Source: Chara braunii
Lineage: Eukaryota > Streptophyta > Charophyceae > Charales > Characeae
DNA length: 26,611 nucleotides
Reading direction: 5' to 3'
Assembly (NCBI GenBank): GCA_003427395.1
Contig: BFEA01000286.1
Span: 1,290,115 to 1,316,725 of the forward strand
In this document: positions 8,209 through 17,600 of the stretch, piece by piece
Layout of the letters: the number at the start of each line of letters is the position of its first letter
How positions within the stretch are numbered: position 1 is the first letter of the stretch
Position numbers and translations under genes: made by a program
The notes under the pieces: generated by a model
The model's database searches: none
Told to the model about the DNA's origin: nothing
The model's input: only the letters and a program-made list of their open reading frames with translations

Positions 8209-8712
8209 GAAATGGGGATCGAAATAAGGTCTTTCAGACTAATCCGGTCGCTTTGTTGTTTGCCTAAGACATTGAAATGGGGCTGGAAATAAGGTCCTTC
8301 AGACTGATCCGGTCGCTTTGCTGTTTCCCTAAGACATTGAAATGGAGATGGAAATGAGGTCCTTCAGACTGATCCGGTCGCTTTGTTGTTTGCCTAAGAC
8401 ATTGAAATGGAGCTGGAAATGAGGTCCTCCTAACTGATTTGGTCGCTTTGTTGTTTGCCTAAGACATTGAAATGGGGTTGAAGATGAGGTCCTCCTGACT
8501 GATCCGATCGCTTTGTTGTTTGCCTAAGACATTGAAATGAGGCTGGAAATGAGGTCCTTCAGACTAATCCGGTCGCTGTGTTATTTGCCTAAGATATTGA
8601 AATGGGGCTGGAGATGAGGTCCTTCAGACTGATCCGGCGGCTTTGATGTTTGCCTAAGACATTGAAATGGGGTTGGAGATGAGGTCCTCTTGTACGATCT
8701 AGTCGCTTTGCT
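8209..8712. repeat. 65-bp tandem repeat, nearly eight copies
   Basis: The landmark GAAATGG/GAAATGA occurs at 8209, 8274, 8339, 8404, 8469, 8534, 8599 and 8664, always exactly 65 bp apart. Units contain GAGGTCCTTCAGACTGATCC, GGTCGCTTTGTTGTTTGCC and AAGACATT. They differ by several substitutions each but no indel has changed the register. It does not fit a reading frame. The last unit degrades after AGTCGCTTTG at about 8710. Confidence 0.97.
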
Positions 8713-10655
8713 AAGTCAGTCAGATTTGCTTATTGACAAATGTCTGACTTTTCTCCTTATGAGAATAGTCCGGCCTAAGTGTGTTAGTGATTGCATGGGG
8801 TTGACTAAAAACAACTTGAAAAGTTAATCAACTAAGTAAGATACAAGACTAGTGTTTTTGTGTTTATGACAAACGAAAGATGAAAGCTTTTGATGAACGA
8901 AGCTTTGTTTTGGATGAATGCGTTATGAACATGACATGCTTGCTGGCAATGACTTGTCTTTTGTTCAAACTCTATTTGTCTTCTGCATTGTAGGGTAGTC
9001 TGTTAGTGTTCGCCTTATGCTTGAGCGATAGACAGGTACATGTTTGCTTTTTGTTTTCGCATTGTCTCTTCTTGTATGATTGTTTTTGGTATGACTGTAG
9101 CTAGCATAAGTTAGTAGAAGTTGTGGGAGCCTCTTTCCCTGGGGCAAATGCTACCAAAATTTATGCTCAATACTCAAAGATTAATCAAGTTTCCAAGATG
9201 TCAACTAGGATAGGATATAGTTTAGTCTTTGGGATCATTAGGAATTTTGGAAACCTTCCTTTATAAAGGAAATGCTGCCGAAATTTCTACTAAAACCAAA
9301 TAGTTAGTAATTTTCAGGTGTTTTCAAAGTCATAAGTTTTTCTTTTGAGATTTAGTATAGTAAATATTCTTCGAGCACACTTCCCTAAAGAAAGTGGTGC
9401 TGAAATTTTCAGGATTTTCACATCGTTACCGGACACTACTGCTAAGTAGCTTAGAGTGCGATACGGAGTTCAGCTCCGTTAACTTGACAGGCGATGTCCG
9501 CCGTGATCTTTGTGACGCAGGTCATTGCTACATGCGAGTGTTCTTCGAAGTCTTAAGCTTCATCAACTTCTGCTATCAGATTGATAGCACGTCGGTTTGC
9601 GACTCAACTCCTTCCCACCATGATACCCACGTCCAGATGTTTGTGACCCTATAGGCAAAAGACATTTCTGTTTCTCAGAAAATATATCCATGAACCTCTC
9701 TTGAATGACCATGCAAAAGTTGTGTGAATCAAGACGGGCGGGTATGCCTTTATTGAGTGGGGGTCGGAAAGGGACCTGTGGGACATGAACCTGGAAGAAG
9801 GTCGACCACGTTTTGTGGCATCTGTGTGTTGATTTTCATTGGGTTTCATGTGTGAGCAGGTATGTATGGGAGTGAGGACTTGCTCTTGGATTAAGAGTGA
9901 TATGAATAAATGAATTCAGGGTGTGAGTGACAAGGTTCAACTATGGTTGTGATAATGACTCTCCCTGATTTCCTCCGAAACTCGTCCCTTTTTTTTTTCT
10001 TTTTTTTTTCCTGCCATACGCATCAAACAGACAGAAAGGAGTAGCCGAGCGCAAAGTTTGTTCGACCTTTGATCAGATTGGGATTTAATTTGGGTATGAT
10101 GAATTGCTCGTCAACCCATGACTATTCTTATTTTTTTTTCCTCAAGGGAGGGACGAGCGAATCTCGTTCAAAAGGGGTTTTGCTTTTTAGATTATTAGTC
10201 GGACGTTGATCCTGAGCCTAGTATTCGAGGTCCTTGTCCAGGACATCCCAGTCTCTGGTCCAGCACAAAAGGGTTCTCCCCTTGAGCTGAACCTACGCCC
10301 CTTGGTTATCGTCACCCACGACCTAAAAGACAGGGGTGCCGCAGGGCCCGAACGACTTATCATTTAACCGTGCAATATGGTGAAGGATGGTCCCTTCACG
10401 ATATTTCGCTTTAGATACTTGAGTGTCGTACGCAACCCCGAAACCCATGAGAGGCTGCGCGGATATGGGTAACGCATGAAGCGTCGTCATGACATCAGAT
10501 CAAGTGAGTACATATGACTGAGCGTTATGTTTCCCTTAGCACCTGCATTCTTTTTATGCGATTCCGCGCAAACCTCACTCAGTCACATTGATCTTCTGAG
10601 TTATGGGTCCGCAAGCGGTTATCGGGTAGCTGAAAATTCAGGAATGAAAATTCTG
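8713..10655. other. Long stretch without recognised gene
   Basis: About 1.9 kb. At 9145, 9268 and about 9390 a motif like AAATGCTGCCGAAATTT recurs at about 122-bp spacing, possibly an old diverged tandem repeat. An 86-codon + frame at 9394-9654 has balanced composition but no domain I recognise, and no flanking exon signal I trust. T-runs lie at 9990-10010 and 10130. CTTGGATTAAGAGTGATATGA near 9893 resembles CTTGGATTAGAGATGAGTATGA near 15272, hinting at shared retroelement sequence. Confidence 0.4.
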
Positions 10656-11029
10656 AAGTGAGAGTTTCTGGCAGTCTGAAAATCCTGAATGGTCTTGAAG
10701 TGGTGAAAGGTCCGAAGACTCTGAAAACCACCTGTTTAGGCAGGCTGCATCCTGAAGTGGTAAAGGGTGTCCTGAGGTGGTTAAGTGAGAGTTTTGGGCA
10801 GTCTGAAAATCCTGAATGGTCCTGAAGTGGTGAAAGGTCCGAAGACCATGAAAACCACCCTTCACCACTTGAGGATGCAGCCTGCCTAAACAAGTGGTTT
10901 TCAGGGTCTTCGGAGGTTTCACCACTTCAGGACCATTTAGGATTTTCAGACTTGAATGGTCCTGAAGTGGTGAAAGGCCCGAAGACCCTGAAAACCACCT
11001 GTTTAGGTAGGCTGCATCATGAAGTGGCG
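10656..11029. repeat. Foldback with 75-bp arms plus two direct copies
   Basis: Arms at 10863-10937 and 10955-11029 are each 75 bp. I count 67 of 75 positions complementary, including a perfect 20-bp stretch next to the 17-nt loop. Two further copies in the same orientation as the right arm lie upstream, near 10660-10758 and 10789-10860, so alternative stems are possible. Core motifs are CCTGAAGTGGTGAAAGG, CCGAAGACCCTGAAAACCAC and TAGGCAGGCTGCATCCTGAAG. Open frames on the minus strand here are by-products of the repeat. A transcript would form a long near-perfect hairpin. Confidence 0.93.
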
Positions 11030-11310
11030 ACTACTGTTAACCTTCTCTCTATGGGTCAGGATGAATGAAAAAGGGACTAGTCTATATTTGTTTGTTTGAG
11101 TTATTTTGTTTTGTCATATATCGCGTGGTTGAGTTAGGATGTCCTAGTCGACCGACATTGAATCTCACGTGGGAGATTAACGCCCCAGCGTGACGGTCCA
11201 CGTACCGGTTTAAGCTAGGCTTGAACCGCGCGTACCCCCTATGCTACAACATACGAGAAACACCCTCGACTGGGCCACATCCGCGATTGCAAGTACAAGC
11301 TTTCGCGTGT
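11030..11310. other. Unassigned leader-side sequence
   Basis: No gene. CTTGAACCGCGCG near 11221-11233 reads as a tRNA B-box-like GGTTCAAGCC on the minus strand. CTCACGTGGGAG at 11165 is a near-palindrome. Confidence 0.35.
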
Positions 11311-11340
11311 GGTTCAGTAGCTCAGCGGGGATACGCTCAC
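11311..11340 (+). promoter_or_regulatory. tRNA A-box-like motif
   Basis: TAGCTCAGCGGG followed by GATACGCT fits the internal Pol III A-box pattern. No matching B box was found 30-60 bp downstream, so a functional promoter is doubtful. It may be remnant tRNA-derived sequence. Confidence 0.35.
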
Positions 11341-11364
11341 CCAAGGGATGGTGACAGCTCCTGC

Positions 11365-11553
11365 GGGTGGAGGTAAGTTGTACCTCGCGAGACCCTGTCC
11401 CGTCGTAGGAACTCGATGGAGGTATAGCTGGCGCACTCGGCCGGAGCGGCTCCGCCGCTTCCCCTTTTGTGAAGCGACATGCGAAATCTGCCAATCCTGC
11501 GTGACGCGGCAGAGAAAGTTCCCTTAGCGGGGACCGTGCGCACGACATCGCAA
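11365..11553 (+). repeat. Dispersed repeat, copy 2 (partner at 7041)
   Basis: Homologous to 7041-7243. It overlaps the first codons of the gag-like frame, whose ATG is at 11479. Confidence 0.75.
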
Positions 11554-12852
11554 CCATTGGGAAAGAGGAAGCAGAAGGAAGGAGAGGCTGAAGGAGAGGG
11601 TGAAGAAAAAGAGGAGCCCGAAGTAGCAGCTAAACTGACACGGAACCATAGGAAGGCAAGGAACTTGACCCTAGGGGGACAAGGTACGGAAAAAGGTGAG
11701 ATTTCTCAACAAGTGGTAGTCTTGAATGCCCAAGAACCTTCAACGAGCACGACTCAATTTGGACTATGGCCCATGGGGCCGCCAATGGGTGCGTGGCCTT
11801 GGTATTTCCCAATGGGGCCATGATCGATGCAAGGGTCAATGAAACCTTATCCGATGATGCCACAAGTCCAAAATTTGGGAGGGGAGCAAGGGATAGAACA
11901 AGATCAGCAAGAGAATAAACAAAAACTAGGATCGAGTTGCCAAGGCGGTCAAAATTAAAATCGAGCTCAGGGCCAATGGCAAGGTCATGGAAGGGGAAGA
12001 AATACGGGAATGAACCAAGGACAAGGAGAGTGAGGGGCAGGTAGTAGAGGGAATAACAGTCAAGGTGGAAACCGGGGTCCGCCCCAGATGGGTGCCAATC
12101 AGATAGGTGAAGGATACCAGCAAGGGTATGGTCGGGGGTACGATCAGAATTACATCAGAGGGTACGGAAGAGGAAACGGACAATGGAACGGACAAGGATA
12201 TGGAAGAGGATGGGTGGACTATAGCGAGTGTATATGTACACATTGTGGGATAAAAGGGCACAAAGTAAAGAGGTGTCCCGTCAGGAAACTTGATGAACGC
12301 GATGGACTCGTCACCTCCAGCATAAACGGCGATATGTTCGACAAAAGAGGTAATATGATCGATCCGAACATTCCCGGTGGCACAAGGAAAGAAGTCATCC
12401 GAATAGCTAGACTTGGTCCGAACGCTCCGGCAATGTTCTGAATCTGGCAAGAGAAAGAAGATTTCATCGTACATGTGGAAGACATAACAAAACCGGAAGA
12501 GAAAATGAGCAGGGTGAGGGTTAGAGACAATGAGGAAAACATTCCTCTCGTTGACGAAGAAGCAGAAGAGGAAGAAGTCGGCACCAGTCTTAAGGAGACA
12601 TTCGGAAGGATGAAAGACTTAGTGGATAAAATGCAAAGATTACACTTAAGGCTTTGCGAGATATATGAAGAAGCTGGAAGAGCAGGAATTAGGTCTCGAA
12701 AGGTATTTACCATGAGATGCGACAGACCGGGCGAGGGACCAAGTGAACCAAACCTGAGAATTTTAAGGGCAAACATGGTTGTGAAACCTCATGAGTCAAA
12801 GGAATGTGAGAGGATTAACTCCATACATTACACGAAAGCAGGGAGTCAGTAA
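11479..12852 (+). pseudogene. gag: Retroelement gag-like protein with CCHC knuckle, broken
   Basis: One frame carries coding-like sequence from the ATG at 11479 to 12852 but is interrupted by stops at 11821 (TGA), 11956 (TAA), 12031 (TGA) and 12439 (TGA), ending at 12850 (TAA). The N-terminal part is Lys/Glu-rich, then Pro/Met/Trp-rich (WPMGPPMGAW). Next comes a Gln/Gly/Arg-rich stretch with repeated YGRG units, typical of RNA-binding tails. At 12235-12276 sits a complete zinc knuckle C-x2-C-x4-H-x4-C (CTHCGIKGHKVKRC). A conserved-looking segment with DERDGLVTSSINGDMFDK follows, then an acidic and helical C-terminal part. In the family, Gag forms the particle and the knuckle binds the element's RNA. 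It continues in a shifted frame into the linker. Not functional as it stands. Confidence 0.78.
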
Positions 12853-13269
12853 TCCTCCAAAGGAACAAACCCAAACTTCCCAGGCGACTGAGGAAGAGTC
12901 ACCGATCACGGTTGAAGGGGATGAGGACGAAGACGATAAGATTAGGAAAGAGGAAGATAAGCAAGGGAAAATGAGAACCAAGAAACGAAAACAAGGAGTC
13001 AAGGAAGGAAAAGCGAGAAAGGATGAAACGGCGGGTAAGAAGCGACGTCTATAGAAGAAGGGGTCCATCTGGAGGGTTTAGTGAATAAGTTATTGGAGGA
13101 ACACAATGAGTTGTTGAACCTTAGAGAGATTCTCGTATCAGTCCCAAGGCCGAGGGAAATGGTAAAAGCTAAGTTGTCCCGAAAGAGAGTTGCCACGGTC
13201 AGGATGGAGGACTTGATTCCCAAAGAAACTAACTGGAGCATTCAAGTCGTGGGAAGTAAGATGGAGTGA
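12853..13269 (+). pseudogene. Charged linker between gag and protease, frame-shifted
   Basis: Coding character moves from the gag frame to the next frame near 12840. It runs to a stop at 13052 as an acidic then strongly basic stretch (Glu/Asp runs, then KKRK and GKKRRL). It returns to the gag frame by about 13060 and continues (NKLLEEHNELLNLREI and VPRPREMVKAKL) to a TGA at 13267. The two frame changes imply small indels. The charged, low-complexity composition suggests a flexible linker or RNA-binding part of the polyprotein. Confidence 0.55.
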
Positions 13270-13575
13270 AAGTTCGTAGGGACATGATCCATAAATGTTA
13301 TGATCAAAGGAAAGATGTGCCCAGACATGGTCGATATGGGGACCGAAATGAATATCATAAATGTTGAAACTGCAGAAATACTGAGGCTAGAAATTGACGA
13401 GAATGATTGCGGATTCCTCAATGGGGATAGTGGCAAGACAGGCTACACATGAGTTGCTTCCAATGTTGTAATAGAGATAGGAAGAGTCAAGGTGCGCATA
13501 TGCTTCTACATTATGCCAAGTGCGAACCTTCCGATATTATTAGGAAGAGTCAAGGTCCTTGTTGTCCAGAGCTGA
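13270..13575 (+). pseudogene. PR: Retroelement aspartic protease, inactivated
   Basis: In the gag frame the sequence reads as a retropepsin-like domain. A VMIKGK strand leads to the active-site region VDMGTEMNII, where the family's D-T/S-G triplet is D-M-G (13333-13341). Then come a flap-side stretch FLNGDSGKTGYT, an SNVVIEIGRVKVRICFYIMP strand pair and the hallmark PILLGR (13531-13548). Stops at 13285, 13450 and 13573 (all TGA) interrupt it. A normal enzyme dimer would cleave the Gag and Pol polyproteins. The sequence after LLGR repeats the 14-bp AGGAAGAGTCAAGGT-type block found 60 bp earlier, then coding stops. The AT-rich insertion begins here. Confidence 0.75.
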
Positions 13576-14110
13576 GGCACTTATAATGAACAACAACAAT
13601 AAAATTCCCACGAGAAATGAAAGTTGAAAAAACATTTCATAAAAAAAAAAAACCTTCATATTTATAAATTATCATTCCAATGTTCGTCCAATTCTTGAAT
13701 TTCCAGTTTTATTTCCTAAGTTCCCGTCTAAATATGAGTTTTCCCTTCCAACTACATCTATTTGTTCAAGATGGAATGAAAGTCTGGATGAGTTTATGAA
13801 ATGTTTTAATTAAATTTCCATTCTACTACAACAAATATCTTCTAATTTAGATTGGATTAACCTATTTATGATTGAAAATCCTTACTTAGAATGACAGTCC
13901 AATTAAAATATTTCATGAACTCATCCAGACTTTCATTCCATCTCTAGCATGCAGTCCAAATAAGAAGGGATACCCTATTCTTGGAATGAAAGTTTGCAAG
14001 TAAGATAAAAAAAATTAAAATTGGAATGACATTTTTTAAGATGGAATTAAAATTTGAAATTTAGATTGTAATTTTACTATAGAATAATATTTAATTCTAG
14101 AATTTTTTTT
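13576..14110. mobile_element. AT-rich foldback (MITE-like) insertion
   Basis: About 535 bp of AT-rich DNA separate the protease from coding-like sequence that resumes near 14111. Inside are two 43-bp inverted arms, 13769-13811 and 13901-13943, beginning AGATGGAATGAAAGTCTGG, with only a few mismatches. Weaker inverted similarity extends outward (ATCATTCCAAT against TTGGAATGACAT, and repeated GGAATGAAAG motifs). It carries no coding sequence. A target duplication could not be fixed. Most likely a non-autonomous foldback element inserted into the older retroelement. Confidence 0.6.
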
Positions 14111-14305
14111 TCGTTGAAGCACGATGACACTATGTTCGTTATCCTATGTGATCCAGCTTGTGGGAATTTCGAAGTGATTACCTGCAGGAATACTAGGCCT
14201 TATAGCTCGAAGAATGGACTCAATGCAGGGTCATACACGTTTGAGGAGTCTGAACATAGAAGGAAAGAACTAGAAGGGGAAGAAGGAAGTAGAAGTGTCA
14301 AATGA
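14111..14305 (+). pseudogene. Polyprotein segment downstream of protease
   Basis: Coding-like sequence resumes in a different frame. It reads KHDDTMFVILCDPACGNFEVITCRNT-type sequence, then an FEESEHRRKELEGEE acidic tail to a TGA at 14303. Its balanced composition contrasts with the AT-rich insertion just upstream, so I infer that it was originally continuous with the protease. No named domain is recognised. Confidence 0.5.
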
Positions 14306-15210
14306 AAGACCTCGTGATAGGGGTGAGGCTCCTAAAGCCAGAAAAACTGAAGTAAGGAAGTCAGATGAAGAGGGAGAAAAGAGCGTGAGACACAGGAAGG
14401 ATAAGGCACAGGAAGAGGAAGAGGTGGAAGAGAGAATGGTAGAATGTGAAGACTCATTCCAAGGGAGAGAAGAGGCAAAGGAAAGCAAGGAGGGAAGGGG
14501 GCAGAAGAAAAAAGGAAAGAAATGATTGAACGATTATACAATCAAGATACTTCAGAATGATGATCTGTCCGTGAACTCCTCTTGGGATGTGAGATTCAAA
14601 AGGATGTTACTGTCAGAACTTGTGGTAAACTCAAAATATTCGATGAATATGCATAAGTTGATGGAGTTGCATGAAATGTTGGACGATAAGTGCACTATGC
14701 TCTTTGAAGAGTATGTGAAAATTGCCAAGAAATTATGGGATATTGAAAGAGGAAGGAGGGTTTGAAATCAAGATGACAGGAAGGGAGAATGAAGACCCCC
14801 TATCAAGAAGGGAAGAGGAAGAGGAAAGGAAGCAAGAAGTTGAGGGGAATGATGAACTCACAAAATTGGGGTTACAAGGTGAGTCGGGGGTTGTTGAAAC
14901 TCGCACCTCTCAAGGTGAGAAGAGTGAATGTCTAACTCTGAGTTAGCATGAAACAGCCAAGAAGAGAGGACTCCCCAGCTTCAAGGTAGCAGAAAGATCA
15001 AGAGGTCATGCAGAAACTTCATCTCAACATCGCAAAAAGACAGAAAGGAGCAACAAACCCAAAAGTGCGTACTTCTTCTGTACAGAAGATTCTGTACAGA
15101 AGAAGGGTACTTCGTGGATGATTGCAAAGTGTTTGCGAGATACATAGAGTTGGGGATGACCAAGTTTCATTCGCAGAGGAGGCTCGTGATCAATACTGGA
15201 TAAGTAATCC
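14295..15210 (+). pseudogene. Charged segment with second, damaged zinc knuckle
   Basis: Overlapping frames carry a long Lys/Glu/Arg-rich stretch (14295-14525), then a more globular part (14526-14765) containing NDYTI, SELVVNS and ELHEMLDDKCTMLFEEYVKIAKKLW. Another acidic stretch reaches about 14946. Near 15070-15125 comes a zinc-knuckle-like C-x4-[Y for H]-x4-C with the first Cys also replaced by Tyr, ending DDCKVFARYIELGMTKFH. A perfect 14-bp tandem duplication (15076-15089 and 15090-15103) breaks the frame inside the motif. Stops at 14523, 14763, 14944 and 15202 add to the decay. The globular part has a probable antisense counterpart at 24665-24960. A second Gag-like module after the protease is unusual. 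Confidence 0.5.
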
Positions 15211-15859
15211 CAGGACTAGTAAAGGAGGCAAAGTTGAGCTTCACCGAATGTTGGGGTTGGTCATCTCATTCTTGGATTAGAGATGAGTATGAGCATGGTT
15301 GCCTAGTTGTATTCAAGTTTTGTTCAGTCTAAGGATGAATGGGTGTTTCGTTTTTCTTAGGTTTGATAGGAGAAAGGTCTATAATAGATGATAGTATAAA
15401 GGGCGCTTAAATATTTATGAGGTTGACTTGAGGACGAATGAGTCACAAACGTGACTCTATGTAACCTACCTTGTATTTAAATATGTATTGAAAGGGGGAT
15501 GAGTTGGTGACCATAAACACTTTTCTCATTGTAAGTGAAACCTTTGGCTGTGTTTTGAGTCTCTGGAATGTGTATCCTCCTTCGTTTATCACTATTGGAC
15601 TGGTCTGAGGCCTAAAACGGTGATAGAGGAACGGGCGGATTAGTGTCTTGCATGAAATCGGCAAGGGGCGTGTGATCAAAATGTTGGAGTACTGATTATA
15701 TGTGTATATTTTGAAAATCATGACCTGCATGGATAAATTACGTAAGTAAATTAAAACATTGCAAATGCAATTGGTTGGATGATATATTTTGTTTTGGTGG
15801 ATTCAGACAAACAGGAAGTCAACAACTATTCATTCTCCAAATTGAATTTGTATTTGTAT
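15211..15859. other. Noncoding 3' part of the element
   Basis: About 650 bp without recognisable coding sequence. It is moderately AT-rich. CTTGGATTAGAGATGAG near 15272 resembles a site near 9893. It corresponds in position to about 23560-24260 in the inverted copy, but similarity is too weak to align by eye. Confidence 0.4.
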
Positions 15860-16617
15860 ACTTAAATGATCTCAAGGTGTGTGTTTGACTAAACTATGAT
15901 CAAAGACTTGGAGGGCACAACCCTGAATGGCAACCTGACGGTGATCAATTGAGTTGTGATATTTCAGTTCGTTGTGTTGATTTGAAAAAAACATTGTTTA
16001 TCCATTTCAAGGGTTAACCTGAGGGTATGACTTACTGCGCCTATGGGGGAAAATTGACATCGTTGGAGCATAACTCCCAACGTGGGCTGCTGACCTAGCA
16101 TAACCAGGCAGCAGACCGTTTGACTTTGACCTAAAATTGAAACCCAAGGGGATGGTCATCCCAATGAGAGAATCTATTCAGGTGAATGTCGGAGGTATTG
16201 AATTTAGTCTTGAAATTTGTGATCTACAAAAGATAGGATGAGTATTTCATCGTTGCACAACCAACGAGGGTAACCACCGTTAAACAACAACATGGTGGGC
16301 CGCAGCTCCGGCTTGATCAACAGGACTGTGATGGCTCAAGATGGAGACCGCTAGCCCTCCTATATTAGACTTCGGACAAGGCAGCAGGCTACCTTAGTTA
16401 TTCACACTAAAAGGTTGGATGCCAAGGTCTTGGTTGGAACCCACGTCCGAAGGGTTGAGTTTAAGCACAAAACACATGCCCTAAAGACAACCAACGATGA
16501 CCTGGAGTAAAAGTCTAAGGGTGAGGGGAAGGAGGAAGCACTGTCACACTTGACGATTTCTTGTACTGTAGTACAAATCAAGTATCTCCACCTCAAGTCC
16601 CTGGATTTTTATTAAGG

Positions 16618-16655
16618 ATATAATGTGAGAGACCCGGGTTCAAATCCTAGCAGTG
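16618..16655 (+). promoter_or_regulatory. tRNA T-arm/B-box-like sequence
   Basis: GACCCGGGTTCAAATCCTAG fits the B-box pattern GGTTCRANNC and looks like the 3' half of a tRNA. No convincing A box precedes it. It is partly conserved in the inverted copy near 22785, so it belongs to the repeat rather than being a tRNA gene. Confidence 0.5.
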
Positions 16656-16810
16656 GCAATGAAACGTGAGGTGACGATGTCAATCCTAAACCACACTTCA
16701 TTCCAGAGACTCAAATTCAATGATTTGTTTGTCGGAAAACATCTTTGTTTTCATGTAGTTCTCCAACGACAGGGAAGTCGCTTAATAAGGTCCGGGAACA
16801 CTATCGGAAC

Positions 16811-16832
16811 AAATACCCTTACAAGGGTATTT
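16811..16832. repeat. Short perfect hairpin
   Basis: AAATACCCTT and AAGGGTATTT form a 10-bp stem with a 2-nt loop. It is not conserved in the inverted copy. Confidence 0.7.
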
Positions 16833-17527
16833 GCTCTTATTTTCACAGAGGGCATAGTAACGTAACGACTATTATGATTGGAGCCGGTGTGAACTGTAGT
16901 ACGGAGAAACGATATCCTAATGCGGCACCTCGACAAAACTCACAATCAACAAATTTGAGGCGTATGGGTAGCGCGGGTTAGTAATCAAAGCATCCCACCA
17001 CGAAAGATGGTGAGTTAGTTAAGCGATAGAAGTCGTGCAATGCTCGATACCAATATTCAAGGATTGTCGAAAGTCCGTCCACGTGACCAAATTAACCAAT
17101 TAATTAGCCTAGTTTACAGGCGTCAAGAAGGTAGTATACGGAAAAACCCGACAGTTCATTCCGTCATGGGCTCGAATGACAGGGCACATATAACTCTACT
17201 TGGTGTGATACCAACCTACCTACTACTTAAGTATTTTTCGTTGCCCTTACAGAGAGGAGGGACCCTTTTCCCCACCACTTGAGTTTTTCCGACCACGGCT
17301 CTCAGTATCGTGGCTGCAGGTAAGTACCGGCCCTTCAGGGCTTCCAATGGACCACATGCTCTTGCGGGTCACATACACACTCAGGTCGACAAACACTCAG
17401 ACAGGCGTTCGGACAAGCAAGCGTGCAATGCGCACAACACAGACTTAGACATGGGTTGAGGCCAATAGGTGGACTGAGCCCCAATACTCTACATGTAATT
17501 GGGTTGCTCCCCTTCTATTCGAAGAAG

Positions 17528-17600
17528 GAGCTAGCTCAGTAGGTTTAAGCATAACATTGTCAAGCGAAGGGTGCAGGGAACGAGTTCACACAACCCCGAG
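17528..17600 (+). repeat. tRNA-like SINE fragment
   Basis: TAGCTCAGTAGGTTTAAGCA matches an A box; about 50 bp later GAGTTCACACAACCCC is a poor B box. It probably derives from the same tRNA-related source as the dimer at 20960. Confidence 0.4.

Noticed and set aside
8209-8712. CRISPR-like regularly spaced array
   Set aside because: The whole 65-bp unit is repeated without unique spacers, and the context is eukaryotic.
10579-10925. Minus-strand frames with repeated DLSPLQDHSGFSD motifs
   Set aside because: Repetition comes from the foldback and its direct copies; the sequence is better explained as an inverted repeat.
12219-12776. 185-codon minus-strand frame over gag
   Set aside because: Shadow of the sense gag frame, which contains the complete zinc knuckle.
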